This document shows positions 47,500 to 59,065 of a DNA stretch of 64,000 nucleotides, piece by piece. The notes under the pieces are model-generated. The model saw only the letters and a program-made list of their open reading frames with translations. It was not told the origin of the DNA and did not search any database. How positions within the stretch are numbered: position 1 is the stretch's first letter; every line of letters starts with the position of its first letter. The position numbers and the translations under genes were made by a program. The stretch covers positions 20,812,500 to 20,876,499 of the forward strand of contig JAVTVX010000013.1 of the NCBI GenBank assembly GCA_033439265.1. Reading direction: 5' to 3'. The DNA comes from Dillenia suffruticosa (Eukaryota > Streptophyta > Magnoliopsida > Dilleniales > Dilleniaceae).

Positions 47500-50400
47500 C
47501 TATAAAAGCAAAAGATGAATAAAAACTGCGATGTGCAAAATCAAAGACCACTTTCTTTTACTTGAACCGTTGGCCCTATGTGCTCTTCCGTTGTTGTTTT
47601 GGTCAATAGTAAGGTTGACCTGCACATCAGAGGAACCTGGCAATAGAAACACACAAATTGTAAATAAGTATTTAATTTTGGAAAAATAGAAAAGACGTCA
47701 AAGGTTAGGCTTGACTCATTGACTCACAATTATAGTCTGCCCAACCGAGTCTTTGTTGAGCTAAATCATAAACAAAGACCCTGTCTTGCATGGCAAGATC
47801 TGCATGAGTGAATAATCAAAGACTTTGTTAATAACAAAAGAGTTGCTTTAAGTGCATAAAAGAACGTATTTGACTGTATTCCTTTTTGTACCTCAAAATA
47901 ATATACTGTTGATATTGTAAAACAGGTTGCTCTAAAAGCTTTAGGTTGTAGCTAAGTAATTTCTTTGTTAACAAAGCAAAGGAAAAAAGAACAAGAGAAT
48001 CAGTCTAGGATTTGACCTCCCAAAATAGTAATCCCTGTATCTGACTTCAGAATTCCAAGGCACCACAGATTAGCAAAATCCTACAAGGAAAAAAATTATC
48101 TGATGTTATGGTAAGGCAAACGATAGTTTTCAAGATATTAAGAGATGCAAATGAAAACACTCACTATTGGGCGTATGAAGTAATCCTCTGCCATTAAGAT
48201 CAAATTTGCACCACCCGCAAAATTCAAACTAATTGAAGGGAAAATCTCGTTTAAACTGTTTCCAAAATTCAAACTGTAATTTCAACCGAGACACAGTATT
48301 TGATATCTAAAATGCAAATAATAAATATGTGAATGTTATGTACCTGGTGGAAATTTGGTAACACCATAGTCCTCCATATGGAAAAGGAGTCAAAGACGGG
48401 GGAGCAGCAGCAATTATCTGCATCATAACTATAATAATCAGCTTCGTGAGAAACATATTGGACCAATGATCTTTCAATAAAACATAAATAGATTAATCCT
48501 TCTTTCCGGTCCGCCCAAGAACTTTTATGAATTTTTTTTTTAATACAATTTCATATACTTAAGTGAAATTGATAGTCTTCACTCTTACCACAACTGCATG
48601 CATCAAGACTCTTAAGTTACACACTTCTTTTGTAGTTAGATCTTTTCTTCTGTTATACCATCCGCCCCAACAATCCCATGCACCAAATACATTTAGAATT
48701 CCTTCTTTTTTCCCCATAGCTACTAGAGATACATTTGTGTTCCATCATATATATGGCAATATTTTCATGACAAACCTGTTCGCCCCCCCACCCCCTATGT
48801 ATGGATCCACTATGACTTGGAAGAAGGTACACGTGTAATTTAATTTCACAGTGCATTGAGCCGATTAGACCTGAATTGTGTGCATTGCAAACTTTCACCA
48901 AAAAAAAAAAAAAAACTTACAAGTTTGTGAACCGGATAGTAAGCTTCACTGACAAGGTATATTAATGTTGTCCCCGAGTCCACTAATGTACCTTGATTTA
49001 TTGAAGTTGAAAATATGGCCGGATTAATCGACAGAACTTGCCCATTAACAGCAATTCTCTCAAGATTCAAATTATAAAAACCACTGAAAGGTTTATATAG
49101 AAAAGATCAAACCATATTAGTCAACAACCTAAAATACAACTCCAAAGACTAGAATAGAATATAGAATTTGCAAGTTTGCGAATGCGTGAGGATCCAAATA
49201 TTGCAAATTGTAATTTTTAATATAAAGAGTATAATCTTCCTCTTTAAGTTCAAAGTATGCTTCATACTAAAAAGACTACGTACTATCCCGTGTCGATTGG
49301 ACTATAAACCTTGTTTGGTGCCACAATCTCCCCAAAGACAAGCACTCCCCCACCAGCTCCCTCGCCTTTTAGGCAATGGGAAAATGCATCGGGGGTTATT
49401 CCCTGTGAAGATAGCTGCCCTCTCACAGATAGATCCCCCGGTCCTAATCCAAGAATTCCATCAAGAGCCATAGTAGTATTTTTCAACGTCCCATATTGGT
49501 AGGTGCTACACCTATTTTCACCAATTCGAAAAGAAACAATAAGCAATAAAATAAAATGAAAATCTTAAATTGGAACTAATCATATTACTGTGTTAATCCT
49601 CAGCTCACTTTTGGGAACTAATGTTTCCAAGAAATAAATTTGATTATTGTGTTTGACCACAGATCAGTAGGACCTAAAAGACAAGCACAAATCAAAAAGA
49701 TAAGAAACGAATTATTACCCAAAAACAACTGGAACTGACAAGTGAGTTAGCCCATTCCCAGAGGACAAGTTCAGTGACAACTGATCATTCAGATAATTTC
49801 CTGATGTTCCACTGCCATCCACATATTCCAATCTATAACTGCATTGAGATGAAGCAGGGCACCTAGTGGCAGTTTGAGGACAAGCCTTGTCCGAACAAGA
49901 GAGGTGTGAAACTGTAGATGACCTCTCTATATCAAAAGAGTCGAGCACAATCTACAAATTCCAAAAGAATAAGGAAAGAAATCAAGCTCAATCTATGAAA
50001 ATTAATTAAAAATTATAGAATATATGAATGCAGAAAAAAGAAACAAAAACATACTCCAAGGTCACTTGATCGGGGACAATTGATGCAAGTGCTACAGGTC
50101 ACCCATAAAACGTCACTTCCGGTGTCAATCTGAACCGTGAGGTTTTGGGAAGGAGTGCCGAGTTCTATTTTGGTGTAATATAGTCTAAGCAAATAGAAAA
50201 TATCAACGGTTTCAATCATCAGTCGTAAAGTCCAATAATTGGTAAACAAATGATTCCCCTATATGTTTTTTGCTTCTATCTAAATAAAACCACTATAAGA
50301 TTCATTAGGATAGTGGGAGCCCGGAGTTCGGCTTCAATGAACAAGAATATTAAATATGAAAATTTTGTAAAGAACCAAATAAATAAGTTTGGGGAAATTA

Positions 50401-50654
50401 AGATAAGGATAATGATTGTACCCATTAATGGATGAACCAGAAAGTGGATATTGAACGATGGAATGAGCATGTCCACCTTGTTGCAACATTTGATGGTGTC
50501 GAGCTCTATCCCAAGCTATTAGTGAATTGACATTCACTTGTTTGTTCAGCGGAATCACACGCTCTAAAGTGAATTGAAGAGATTGAGCAACTACTACGAG
50601 GAAAGAGAGAATCAATATGGAATTGACAACAAAATTCAGACCCATCATTGGCAT
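47500..50654 (-). CDS. Pepsin-family (A1) aspartic protease 2, GPI-anchor type
   Basis: Ten exons: 50422-50654, 50055-50184, 49719-49951, 49284-49511, 48921-49083, 48344-48417, 48165-48273, 48017-48080, 47728-47799, 47500-47636; 480 aa. Exons 2-10 have exactly the lengths of protease 1, and exon 1 is two codons shorter. Active sites IDTGSDVLW and [10 protein letters not shown] are intact, as are the CSTCINC cysteines and the end [12 protein letters not shown]. The signal peptide ([13 protein letters not shown]) and the tail with a hydrophobic end ([14 protein letters not shown]) point to a secreted, GPI-anchored enzyme. One donor (after exon 8) reads GTCAAA where protease 1 has GTAAAA, so splicing there may be weaker. 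The two proteins differ at scattered residues, which suggests an array duplication that is not very recent. Confidence 0.9.
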
Positions 50655-50702
50655 TATGAGAATTGTCAAATTCTGTTAAAATGACAAAATATTAATCGAT
50701 AC

Positions 50703-50800
50703 AATTTATATGGTTTAGAAAACCTTGCAAAAACATGTATGAGTATGAGAATTTTCAAACTCTGTTAAAATGATAGGATACTAATCGATACTATTTATAT
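50703..50800 (-). promoter_or_regulatory. Duplicated core promoter of aspartic protease 2
   Basis: TATAAATT at 50703-50710, and a second TATA-bearing block about 89 bases upstream, ending near 50800. The arrangement equals that of protease 1. A (GGGA)n/GA tract adjoins at 50800-50850. Confidence 0.5.
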
Positions 50801-50849
50801 GGGAGGGAGGGAGGGAGGGAGGGAGGGAGAGAGAGAAAGAGAGGGAGAG

Positions 50850-51613
50850 CCATTTTACCTCATTCCTAGGGTTTTGCAGTTTGAAGTAAAAGTAATCATT
50901 TCTTTCAAAATTTTCAAACTCTCTCAACTGAGTATATACTTTTATCTAAACAATATATAAAGCCATCGACTTTTTGAAGCCTAGTTCTCTTTCTCTCTCA
51001 CTTTCACGCACTGTGGTTCAAAATTAGAACAAATTCATAGCTTTCTTATTTCCAAATATTTACAGTATAAAACCTCTTCTACTTGCATAAATAATGTTAA
51101 AACTTTTGCTAATTTTGTTTCTGAGACACTTGTAAACTTTTGCGTAGCTTTAAGAATAGTGGGTCACAGCATTTTGACCGGAGGCAAACAAATGCAGGGG
51201 CCATATTATTTTTCTTCTTCTTTATGCATGTTGTTCTTAAGTGACTCGTAAGAATATCCACATGCACAAAAATGCAAACTTACCCAAACTAATCTTGACA
51301 AGACTTTGCAACTTTTAAAAATAGGATTACCAATTTGAACCATTGAATTATAGTGGATGAATCAGCCATTTTTTAAAAAAAAAAAAAAAGGAAAAATCAA
51401 AATAGCGTAGTAAGCGGTCTTGAAAGGCAAACAAGTTGTTATATGAAGATAAATACTTAGGTTATGGAATTTTGGTGGAGTGTGGGTGTAGCACAGCCAT
51501 TTCTCAATTTATTCATATAAGAAAAAAAATATTAAAATGACCTTATTATTATTATTAATCTAAAAACTATAGGAAACGTATTTTGATTAATCTAAAATGG
51601 TACAGAATGAAGC

Positions 51614-51680
<67 letters not shown>

Positions 51681-53250
51681 GAGAGAGGGAGAGAGAGAGG
51701 TTTGTTTCTTGATTTTCCTCTGGGCAGATTATAAGAGGAGATTTTGGTTTATAGTAACTATGCTTTCTAAATGTAAAAGAATAATTTGGAAATAGATGGG
51801 GTTAAGGGGAGGGATCCAATTAGAATTGGTACAATACATTAAGACTTAAAAGATTAGGCAATACGATTTACCTATAATAATAACATCCAAACAACCCACT
51901 AACTAAAGAGATATTTCCTTTAAAGTGAAACATCATCCTATTCCTACACTACAGGTTATCTCTTCACTAATTTGGAAACAAAAATGAGTTGTTTGTATGT
52001 ATGTAGTGCTTTGTATTTTCGCACTAAAGCTGTCAAGTTTTCAATTGAAACGGAACATCCTTTTCTTTTGGCATTTTGATTGATGCGGGACCTCCAACTT
52101 TCCCTCTCACTTTCTCTCTTTTCTCGTACTTCAATATATTGAGTCAATAATTAAATAAATTAAAATCTTATATAATATTTTATATTAATATATTTTAATT
52201 ATAATTAAAAATATATATTGATATATAATATTTAATTTATTTAATTCTTTAATTCTTAATTCTATTTGATTTAAGTAATCTTATTCCTCCACCACGTCAT
52301 CAGCCAAAAGCAATTTCTACTATTTAGACACGACAGGTAAACCAAAGCCAGAAAGAGTTTTAGGTAGTGAAGGGTGATGATCTTATTATAGTGATCTCGT
52401 AACACTCTCTTACTGGTGTAATGTTTTATCTTTTATGGTGTTGTGATGAGAGAAGATGCATGGCGGTCTACGTGGGGCCTGTAAATGGGTTAAATAATGG
52501 TTGTAGCTTTTTGTCGTTGATGCGAGTGCACTATTGGAAGCCTGGAAGATTAGTGTAGCGTTTGCCTTCTTTTACCCAACATGAGTTTATTTTGCTTAGC
52601 TTGTGAAAAAGTAGATTTGATTCACTTCACTTTGATTCTTGATAGAAAAGTAAGAATAAGACATGGGGTATTTGATTGCGGAACCAATGATATTGACAAC
52701 TAAATATAACCGCCCTTTATTTTCTTTTTTCTAAAAATATTTTCCCTAAGATTATTGGTGGCAATGCAGCCATTTCGTTTTTTTTTTTTTTTTTTTTCCC
52801 TTGTTCACTTTAGTTATGTCCACTTGATTATTAGTGCTTAACAATGCTTTTATTGATGAGCCTGTCTTTATCTTACCAACACAAGTTAAAGGAAGATGAA
52901 ATACAATAATGGCAATTCTCCTAATTTATTATTAAAAACACTGAAAGATTTTGTAGGGCCGGTTCATCCGTCTACGATTCACATCTGATGGTCATTGTGG
53001 GACAGGCAGGAGCCAACATTTTTGAATGAGATCAAGTTGTATTAAAATTCATGCTCATTTATTCTAGTTAAAGGGTATTACGTCGAAAACTTGGCCAAGG
53101 CATTGTGCCCTACGTTAATAATTATGTTTTTTCTTAATTTATCCTTATTCAAAACAATACTCTTATTATTATTATTCTTTTCAAGTTTCAAAGTAACTTA
53201 GATAAGGTTAACAAAACTAATATTTTAATCTATTAAGTCAACTGTTCATT
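50850..53250. other. Protease 2 upstream flank and conserved non-coding block, unit 3
   Basis: Collinear with 36.85-39.12 kb, including the GGCGGTCTACGTGG block near 52.46 kb. It includes the GA tract at 51617-51701. No gene is supported. Confidence 0.55.
51617..51701. repeat. (GA)n microsatellite upstream of protease 2
   Basis: About 85 bases of nearly pure GA. The Glu/Arg alternating frame across it is an artefact. Confidence 0.95.
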
Positions 53251-53264
53251 GGTATTAACAAATA

Positions 53265-53405
53265 TACTGATTGAGCTTTGAACAAGCACCATTTGTGGCT
53301 TCCTATCAGAAGAAATTGTTGGCGGTTGTGAAGGAACATAGGAAAGGCTTTGAATACTACTCATATCATATTCAGCCTCACATCCAAAAATCACAGGCAA
53401 GACAA
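53265..53405 (-). pseudogene. VPSQPP-type remnant, unit 3
   Basis: Minus-strand reading CEAEYDMSSIQSLSYV, then PSQPPTISSDRKPQMVLVQ, parallel to 43400-43582. The frame is open over the shared part, with no start or Cys domain. Confidence 0.3.
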
Positions 53406-53449
53406 CCTTTGTTCATTAAAAAAAAAAAGGAAAAAAGAAAAACCAAAAT

Positions 53450-54225
53450 TTCAATAAATAAATTTGAGCAAAATCTGAAATCACTTCCACATTCTTGGGT
53501 CCATAACAGGATCTTCCTTCATCTTTCAATTAGGTTGTCCGAAACTCCTCAAAAATCCTAATTTCAATTGTAGTGTTCGTGTCTTTGATCGTGTTGATTA
53601 TGTTCGAATCTGAAATTACTTCTTTAAGGCTCTTTTTGTTTCCGGACATTGCTTATATCAGGATGATTTTCGATTTGCTTCAATTTGAGAGAAAGCATGT
53701 GACTTGAACTCATCTTTGATTGATCAAGGACTCGCGATTATGGCACAGCGAATTAGGTTAAAGTCGACGTGTTTTCGGAATTCAATTGTGACTTGAACTC
53801 GTCTTTGATTTCTCGAATTCTTGCATTGGCAGAATCGCTAGATCTGGAGCGGCAGACTTGTTCTTGCCATCACGGAAGGCTGAGATTGAATCTAAATCCC
53901 AACCCTCTTCGTCAGATCAAACGTTTGGTTAGTTTCCCAATCGAGTGTGGAAACATCCAGAAGAAACATGCTCTATTTCATTGACTGTTTTTCCTCGAAC
54001 ATGAATCTCCAATCAATTTTTGTTAACATTGACAGCGGGAGATTCCGATCTGGAGGTTAATTTTGACGCTAGATGAGATGTTTTTGCCGGAATTTATCTG
54101 GTGTCGGCAACGACAAGACGAAGACTAGATTGTGTAGAAGCCACAAATCACCAAAATCTTTCAAAATGATTTTGACAGTTCCAGACTGATTTTGTGCGAG
54201 ATTCTCTCTCCACACCTTCGTCATT
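53450..54225 (-). pseudogene. PELOTA pseudogene 3
   Basis: Collinear with pseudogenes 1 and 2: C-terminal half at 53470-53700, central region at 53700-53800, N-terminal domain at 54010-54210. Interrupted frame, third domain absent. Confidence 0.7.
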
Positions 54226-54801
54226 ATAAAAAATTAACCTTAAAAATCTTTTATCGTATCAAAAGTAGCTCTACTAATCTTTTACAGCAAATCAATGAAG
54301 AAAAATAACTTTGTTTATTTATGAGATCCATGTTTTTTTTTTAAGTTTTATTCTATGATGGAACGATCTTCATGTGAGAGCTAATTGTGTTGATTTTTAT
54401 TTTGAAAGCAACTGTCAAGCTACAAACAACAAAGAATGAAAAAAATATATATATACAAAAGTTTTGTGTAAATCATCCCTTTTTATTTATTTCAAATTCT
54501 AGATAGCAAGCTATTCCATTAGGATTAATGGAATATCATCCTAACAAAAACCCTATTCCTTCCTATCACCTTTTTAATTGATCTCATATCATTATTCTTT
54601 TTTTTTTAATTAGTATGCTGGTTTATTTAAATCATATATTTTAAATACAAAATATGACGGTTTACTTAAATAGGTATGAAAATCAATCACATATCATATT
54701 TATTAAACCAACAAAGTAGCAACATCATTAAATGACTAAATTTGAGAAAAATCATGAATTTTGCTCATTTATTTCTAAAGAAGGGTAAGTGATGAGGTCT
54801 A

Positions 54802-55210
54802 TCAACAACCAGCTTGACATGCTTCGAAAGTGTCATAACAAAGAGTTGGCCTATGGGTACAACAAACGCAACCTTTTCGAAAGCCTTTCGGACAATTGAG
54901 TGTCGCAAAACAATGGAGAATAACACCTCGTTTGTTATCCGGTGCAAAGAGTGGTGGTTGTGATGGTCCGCTTGCCAAATTGATTATGTTTTCATCATCA
55001 TTTTTGGCCCCCTCACCTATTTGTATTAATTAAAAAAAAGAGAAAGAAAAGTTAGTGGTTGAAGGATTCATTTCTTATGATAATTAAAATTAAATAACAT
55101 GTTACACACTCGCACTACAATTAAATAGAGATCAGAGTATTCTTACATTTGCAAAATATTGCGAAGGTAACAAAAATGAAAATTGCAACCAGAAGCTTAA
55201 TGTTCTTCAT
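54802..55210 (-). CDS. Secreted cysteine-rich peptide, ESF1/MEG-like (copy E)
   Basis: Two exons, 55147-55210 and 54802-55016, give 92 aa. The signal peptide is MKNIKLLVAIFIFVTFAIFC. Exon 2 is CEGAKNDDENIINLASG, then PSQPPLFAPDNKRG, then HCFATLNCPKGF, GCVCC, PTLCYDTFEACQAGCC and the stop. It is nearly identical to copies D and F, including about 600 bases upstream (D and E share long identical stretches at 45.3-46.0 and 55.1-55.8 kb). That makes D/E the most recent duplication or a gene-conversion pair. TATA-like box at 55301-55308. Confidence 0.65.
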
Positions 55211-55300
55211 AATACCGACTCGGTTTGAGAATAATTATGTATATTTTTTTGTAACGTTTGAAAGTAGTTCTCTCAGTGATTTATTAAATACAATAAAGAG

Positions 55301-55308
55301 TATTTATA
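55301..55308 (-). promoter_or_regulatory. TATA box of peptide copy E
   Basis: TATAAATA about 95 bases before the ATG, conserved with copies C, D and F. Confidence 0.45.
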
Positions 55309-55309
55309 A

Positions 55310-58020
55310 CATGATTTGATATGATTTATAATTGACATAAATGGAAAGCATTTATAAGAATACTTGGTGGGATTGAAGGAGGAGAAGAGATGGTGGATTT
55401 AATCAGTGTAATAGTAAAGGTGCCATATTTCCTTTTATAAGAGAAAAATATTCAGGCTTTTATTTGGGATGTAACATTATTTGCCTTTGTACACTTCACA
55501 TTCTACCATTCTCTTTGTAAAAATTTAATGCATTGATGTGTACAAATACAATTTTAAACTTTTATCGAGATTTTTAGAATTTTTTCCTTTATTAAAACTG
55601 ATTCCTTGATTTCTATTTTTTTTTCCCTTTCTTCTTCGTTTCCCTTTTGAGGATGTTATAAATCATAAAAAATTTTAATGTTTACAAAAATTAAAATGAT
55701 TATTGAACCAGTGAAGTTATTGGATGGTTCACTTGTCCGTCGGTGGTGACATCTTTTGAGTGATAAAATATTATAAAATATAATATATAGTCATATAACG
55801 TTATATATGAGTACATTTGTCATATAATCGTTATAAAATATGTCGTTACCAACATATAAAATTTATTACATAAATAACTCTAATTCAAGTTTTCTAAACG
55901 TTTCATTTATCATCAAAGTGTCTAAAAGTCTGCACTTGAAGCAAATTTTGTATTTTGAAATTACAAAAATCTTTTTACTCCAATGTAGCCAAAAAAAAAA
56001 AAAAAAAAAAAAAAAACATAGTACTTAGCCCTACGATGAAAACACACACACACACACACACACGTTCTCCTGCAATGACGACCAAATCAACCTTTTTGAT
56101 ACCGATTTCGATTACTAGCGTTGTCTTTATTAATATGACCGTACAAATATTAGGGTTTGTTAACATAACATCGAAGATTGTACAGGTCCCCAAGAGTGTA
56201 AAACAAAAAAAAAAAATCAAAGATTGTACAGGTGAAGGTTATTCCACTTAGAAGGCCACAGGACCCTCTCCCTGGAACTGGAAGGCGGAGGCCTTGACCG
56301 GAAACAATTTGGGCCTCTTAATCACCATCCAATGCAATTTTTTCACGTGCCTTGATGGTAACACCATTTCAAAACTTTTGGAACCCATCTCCATTCGGTT
56401 CAGTTCTGGAGTTAACGCCTTTGTTTCTTGGGTTGGAGTTGAATCCATTTCATATTACATTTATGCGTATATTATGTATAAATAGATACTGAATAATACA
56501 TGTGTTTTTCTTCTTTTTTTTTTGTTACCTTCTTATTTGCCTAAAACAAAATTAGTTTTGATAGGAATGACTAAAAATAAACAAGAAAAATTATAACTAA
56601 AAATCCAATAATTGATAAACAAATGATTCCCCTATATGTTTTTTGCTTCCATCTAAATAAACCTAGGTTATGGAATTTTGGTCGAATGTAGGTGTAGCAT
56701 AGTCATTTCTCAATTTATTCAAATAAGAAAAAAATATTAAAATGACCTTATTATTATTATTAATCTAAAACTATAGGAAACATATTTTGATTAATCTAAA
56801 AAGGTACAGAATGATGCTCGGAGAGAGAGATGGAGAGAGAGGTTGTTTCTTGTTTTCCGCTGGGCAGATTATAAGAGGGGATTTTGGTTTATAGTAAAAT
56901 ATACTTTCCAAATTTAAAAGAATAATTTGGAAATAGATGGGGTTAAGGGAAGGGATCCAATTAGAATTGGTTCAATACATTAATACTTCAAAGATTAGGC
57001 AAATACAATTTACATATAATAATTACATCCACTAGCTAAAGAGATATTTCCTTTAATGCGAAACATCATCCTATTCCTACACTACACATTATCTCTTCAC
57101 TAATTTGGAAATAAAAATGAGCTGTATGTATGTATGTGGTGCTTTGTATTTTCGCACTAAAGCTCTCAAGTTTTCAATTGAAACGGAATATCCTTTTCTT
57201 TTGGCATTTTGATTGTGATTGATGCGGGACATTCAACTTTCCCTCACACTCTCTCTTTTCTCGTCCTTCAATATTATAGTGCTTTCGTGTCGCTCTCTTA
57301 CTGGTGTAATGTTTTATCTTTTATGGTGTTGTGTTGAGAGAAGATGCATGGCGGTCTACGTGGAGCCTGTAAATGGGTTAAATAATGGTTGTAGCTTTTT
57401 GTTGTTGATGCGAGTGCACTATTGGAAGCCAGGAAGATTAGTCTAGTGTTTGCCTTCTTTTATTATTTTGCTTAGCTTGTGAAAAAGTGGATTTGGCTCA
57501 CTTCACTTTGATTCTTGATAGAAAAGTAAGAATAAGACATGGGGTATTTTGATTGCGGACCCAATGATATTGACAACTAAATATAACCTCCTTTTTGTTT
57601 TTCTTTTTTCTAAAAATATTTTCCCTAAGATTATTGGTGGCAATGCAGCCATTTCGTTTTCTTTTCCTTGTTCACATATGTCCACTTGATTATTAGTGCG
57701 TAACCATGCTTTTGTCGATGAGCACGTCTCCATCTTACCAACACAAGTTAAAGGTAGATGAAATATAATAATGTAAGCTAGTTTATATACTAATTTTAAA
57801 CTTTTTCTTAATTTATTATTAAAAACACTGAAAGATTTTGGAGGATTGGTTCATTCGTCTACGATTCACATCTGATGGTCATTGTTGCACAGGCAAGAGC
57901 CAACATTTTTGAATGAGATCAAGTTGTATTAAAATGCATCCTCATTTATTCAAGTTAAAGGTTATTATGTCGAAAAGTTGGTCAAGGCATTGTGCCCTAC
58001 ATTAATAAATATGATTTTTC
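55310..58020. other. Spacer of unit 3-4 with the protease missing
   Basis: It continues like the flank of copy D to about 55.85 kb, then holds a poly-A run (55990-56016), a (CA)n tract (56041-56063) and about 400 bases I cannot place. At 56.59 kb it jumps into protease intron 1 sequence and then the protease upstream flank. No intact gene. Confidence 0.55.
56590..56665 (-). pseudogene. Scar of a deleted third aspartic protease
   Basis: About 70 bases (AATAATTGATAAACAAATGATTC and on) match intron 1 of protease 2 (50225-50290). At about 56660 the match switches to sequence that lies some 1.2 kb upstream of the protease (51450 onward). All protease exons are gone. Confidence 0.65.
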
Positions 58021-58029
58021 TTAACGATA

Positions 58030-58215
58030 TTAACAAATATGTTGATCGGGCTTTGAACAAGCACCATTTGTAGCTTCCTATGAGAAGAAACTTTTGGGGG
58101 TTGTGAAGGAACATGGGAAAAGGCTTTGAATACTATTCATATCATATTCAGCCTCATATTCTGCAGAAACCTAATCATATTCAGCCTCATATCCAAAAAT
58201 CACAGGCAAGACAAC
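58030..58215 (-). pseudogene. VPSQPP-type remnant, unit 4
   Basis: The same remnant as at 43400-43582 but with a frame shift in the middle, and a small local duplication of the TCATATTCAGCCTCATAT word (58140-58190). Confidence 0.3.
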
Positions 58216-58249
58216 CTTTGCTCATTAAAAAAAAAAAAAAAAAAAATGC

Positions 58250-58735
58250 AGCAAACCAAATTTTCAATAAATAAATTTGAGCAAAATCTGAAATTACTTC
58301 CACGTTCTTGGGTCCATAACAGGCTCTTCCTTCATCTTTCAACATGGTTGTCTGAAACTCCTCAAAAATCCTAATTTCAATTGCAGTGCTCGTGTCTTTC
58401 ATTGCATTGATTATGTTCGAATCTGAAATTACTTCTTTAAGGGTCTTTTTGTTTCCGGACGTTGCTTTTATGAGGATCATTTTTGATTTGTTGTCTTAGA
58501 TTTGCTTCAAGAAAGCATGTGACTTGAACTCGTCTTTGATTGATCAAGGACTTGCAATTATGGCGAAGCGAATTAGGTTAAAGTTGACGTGCTTTTGGAA
58601 TTCAATCGTGACTTGAACTCGTCTTTGATTTCTTGAATTCTTGCATTGGCAGAATCGCTAGATCTGGAGCGGCGGACTTGTTCTTGCCAACACGGACAGT
58701 TGAGATTGAATCTGGATCCCAACCCTCTTCGTCAA
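58250..58735 (-). pseudogene. PELOTA pseudogene 4 (N-terminal part deleted)
   Basis: The minus strand keeps the C-terminal and central parts (ILIKATSGNKKTLKEVISDS, RACYGPKNVEV) but stops at about 58735. There it joins directly to spacer that in other units lies beyond the N-terminal domain. A private deletion of roughly 500 bases explains this. Confidence 0.7.
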
Positions 58736-59014
58736 CCGGATTATTTTGTTTATTGTTTTTTTTAAAGTTTTGTTCTATGATGGAACAATCTTCATGTGAG
58801 AGTTTATCGTGTTGATTTTTATTTTGAAAATAACTGCCAAGCTACAAACAACAAAGAATGACAATAATATATATACAGAAGTTTTGTGTAAATCTTCCCT
58901 TTTATTTATTACAAATTCTAGATAGCAAGCCATTCCATTTGGATTAATGGAATACCATCCTAACAAAAATCCTATTCCTTCCTCTCAACTTTTTAATTGA
59001 TCTCATATCATAAT

Positions 59015-59024
59015 TGTAATACCC

Positions 59025-59065
<41 letters not shown>

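Noticed and set aside
51583-51795. 70-aa frame with alternating Glu-Arg
   Set aside because: Translation of a pure GA microsatellite.
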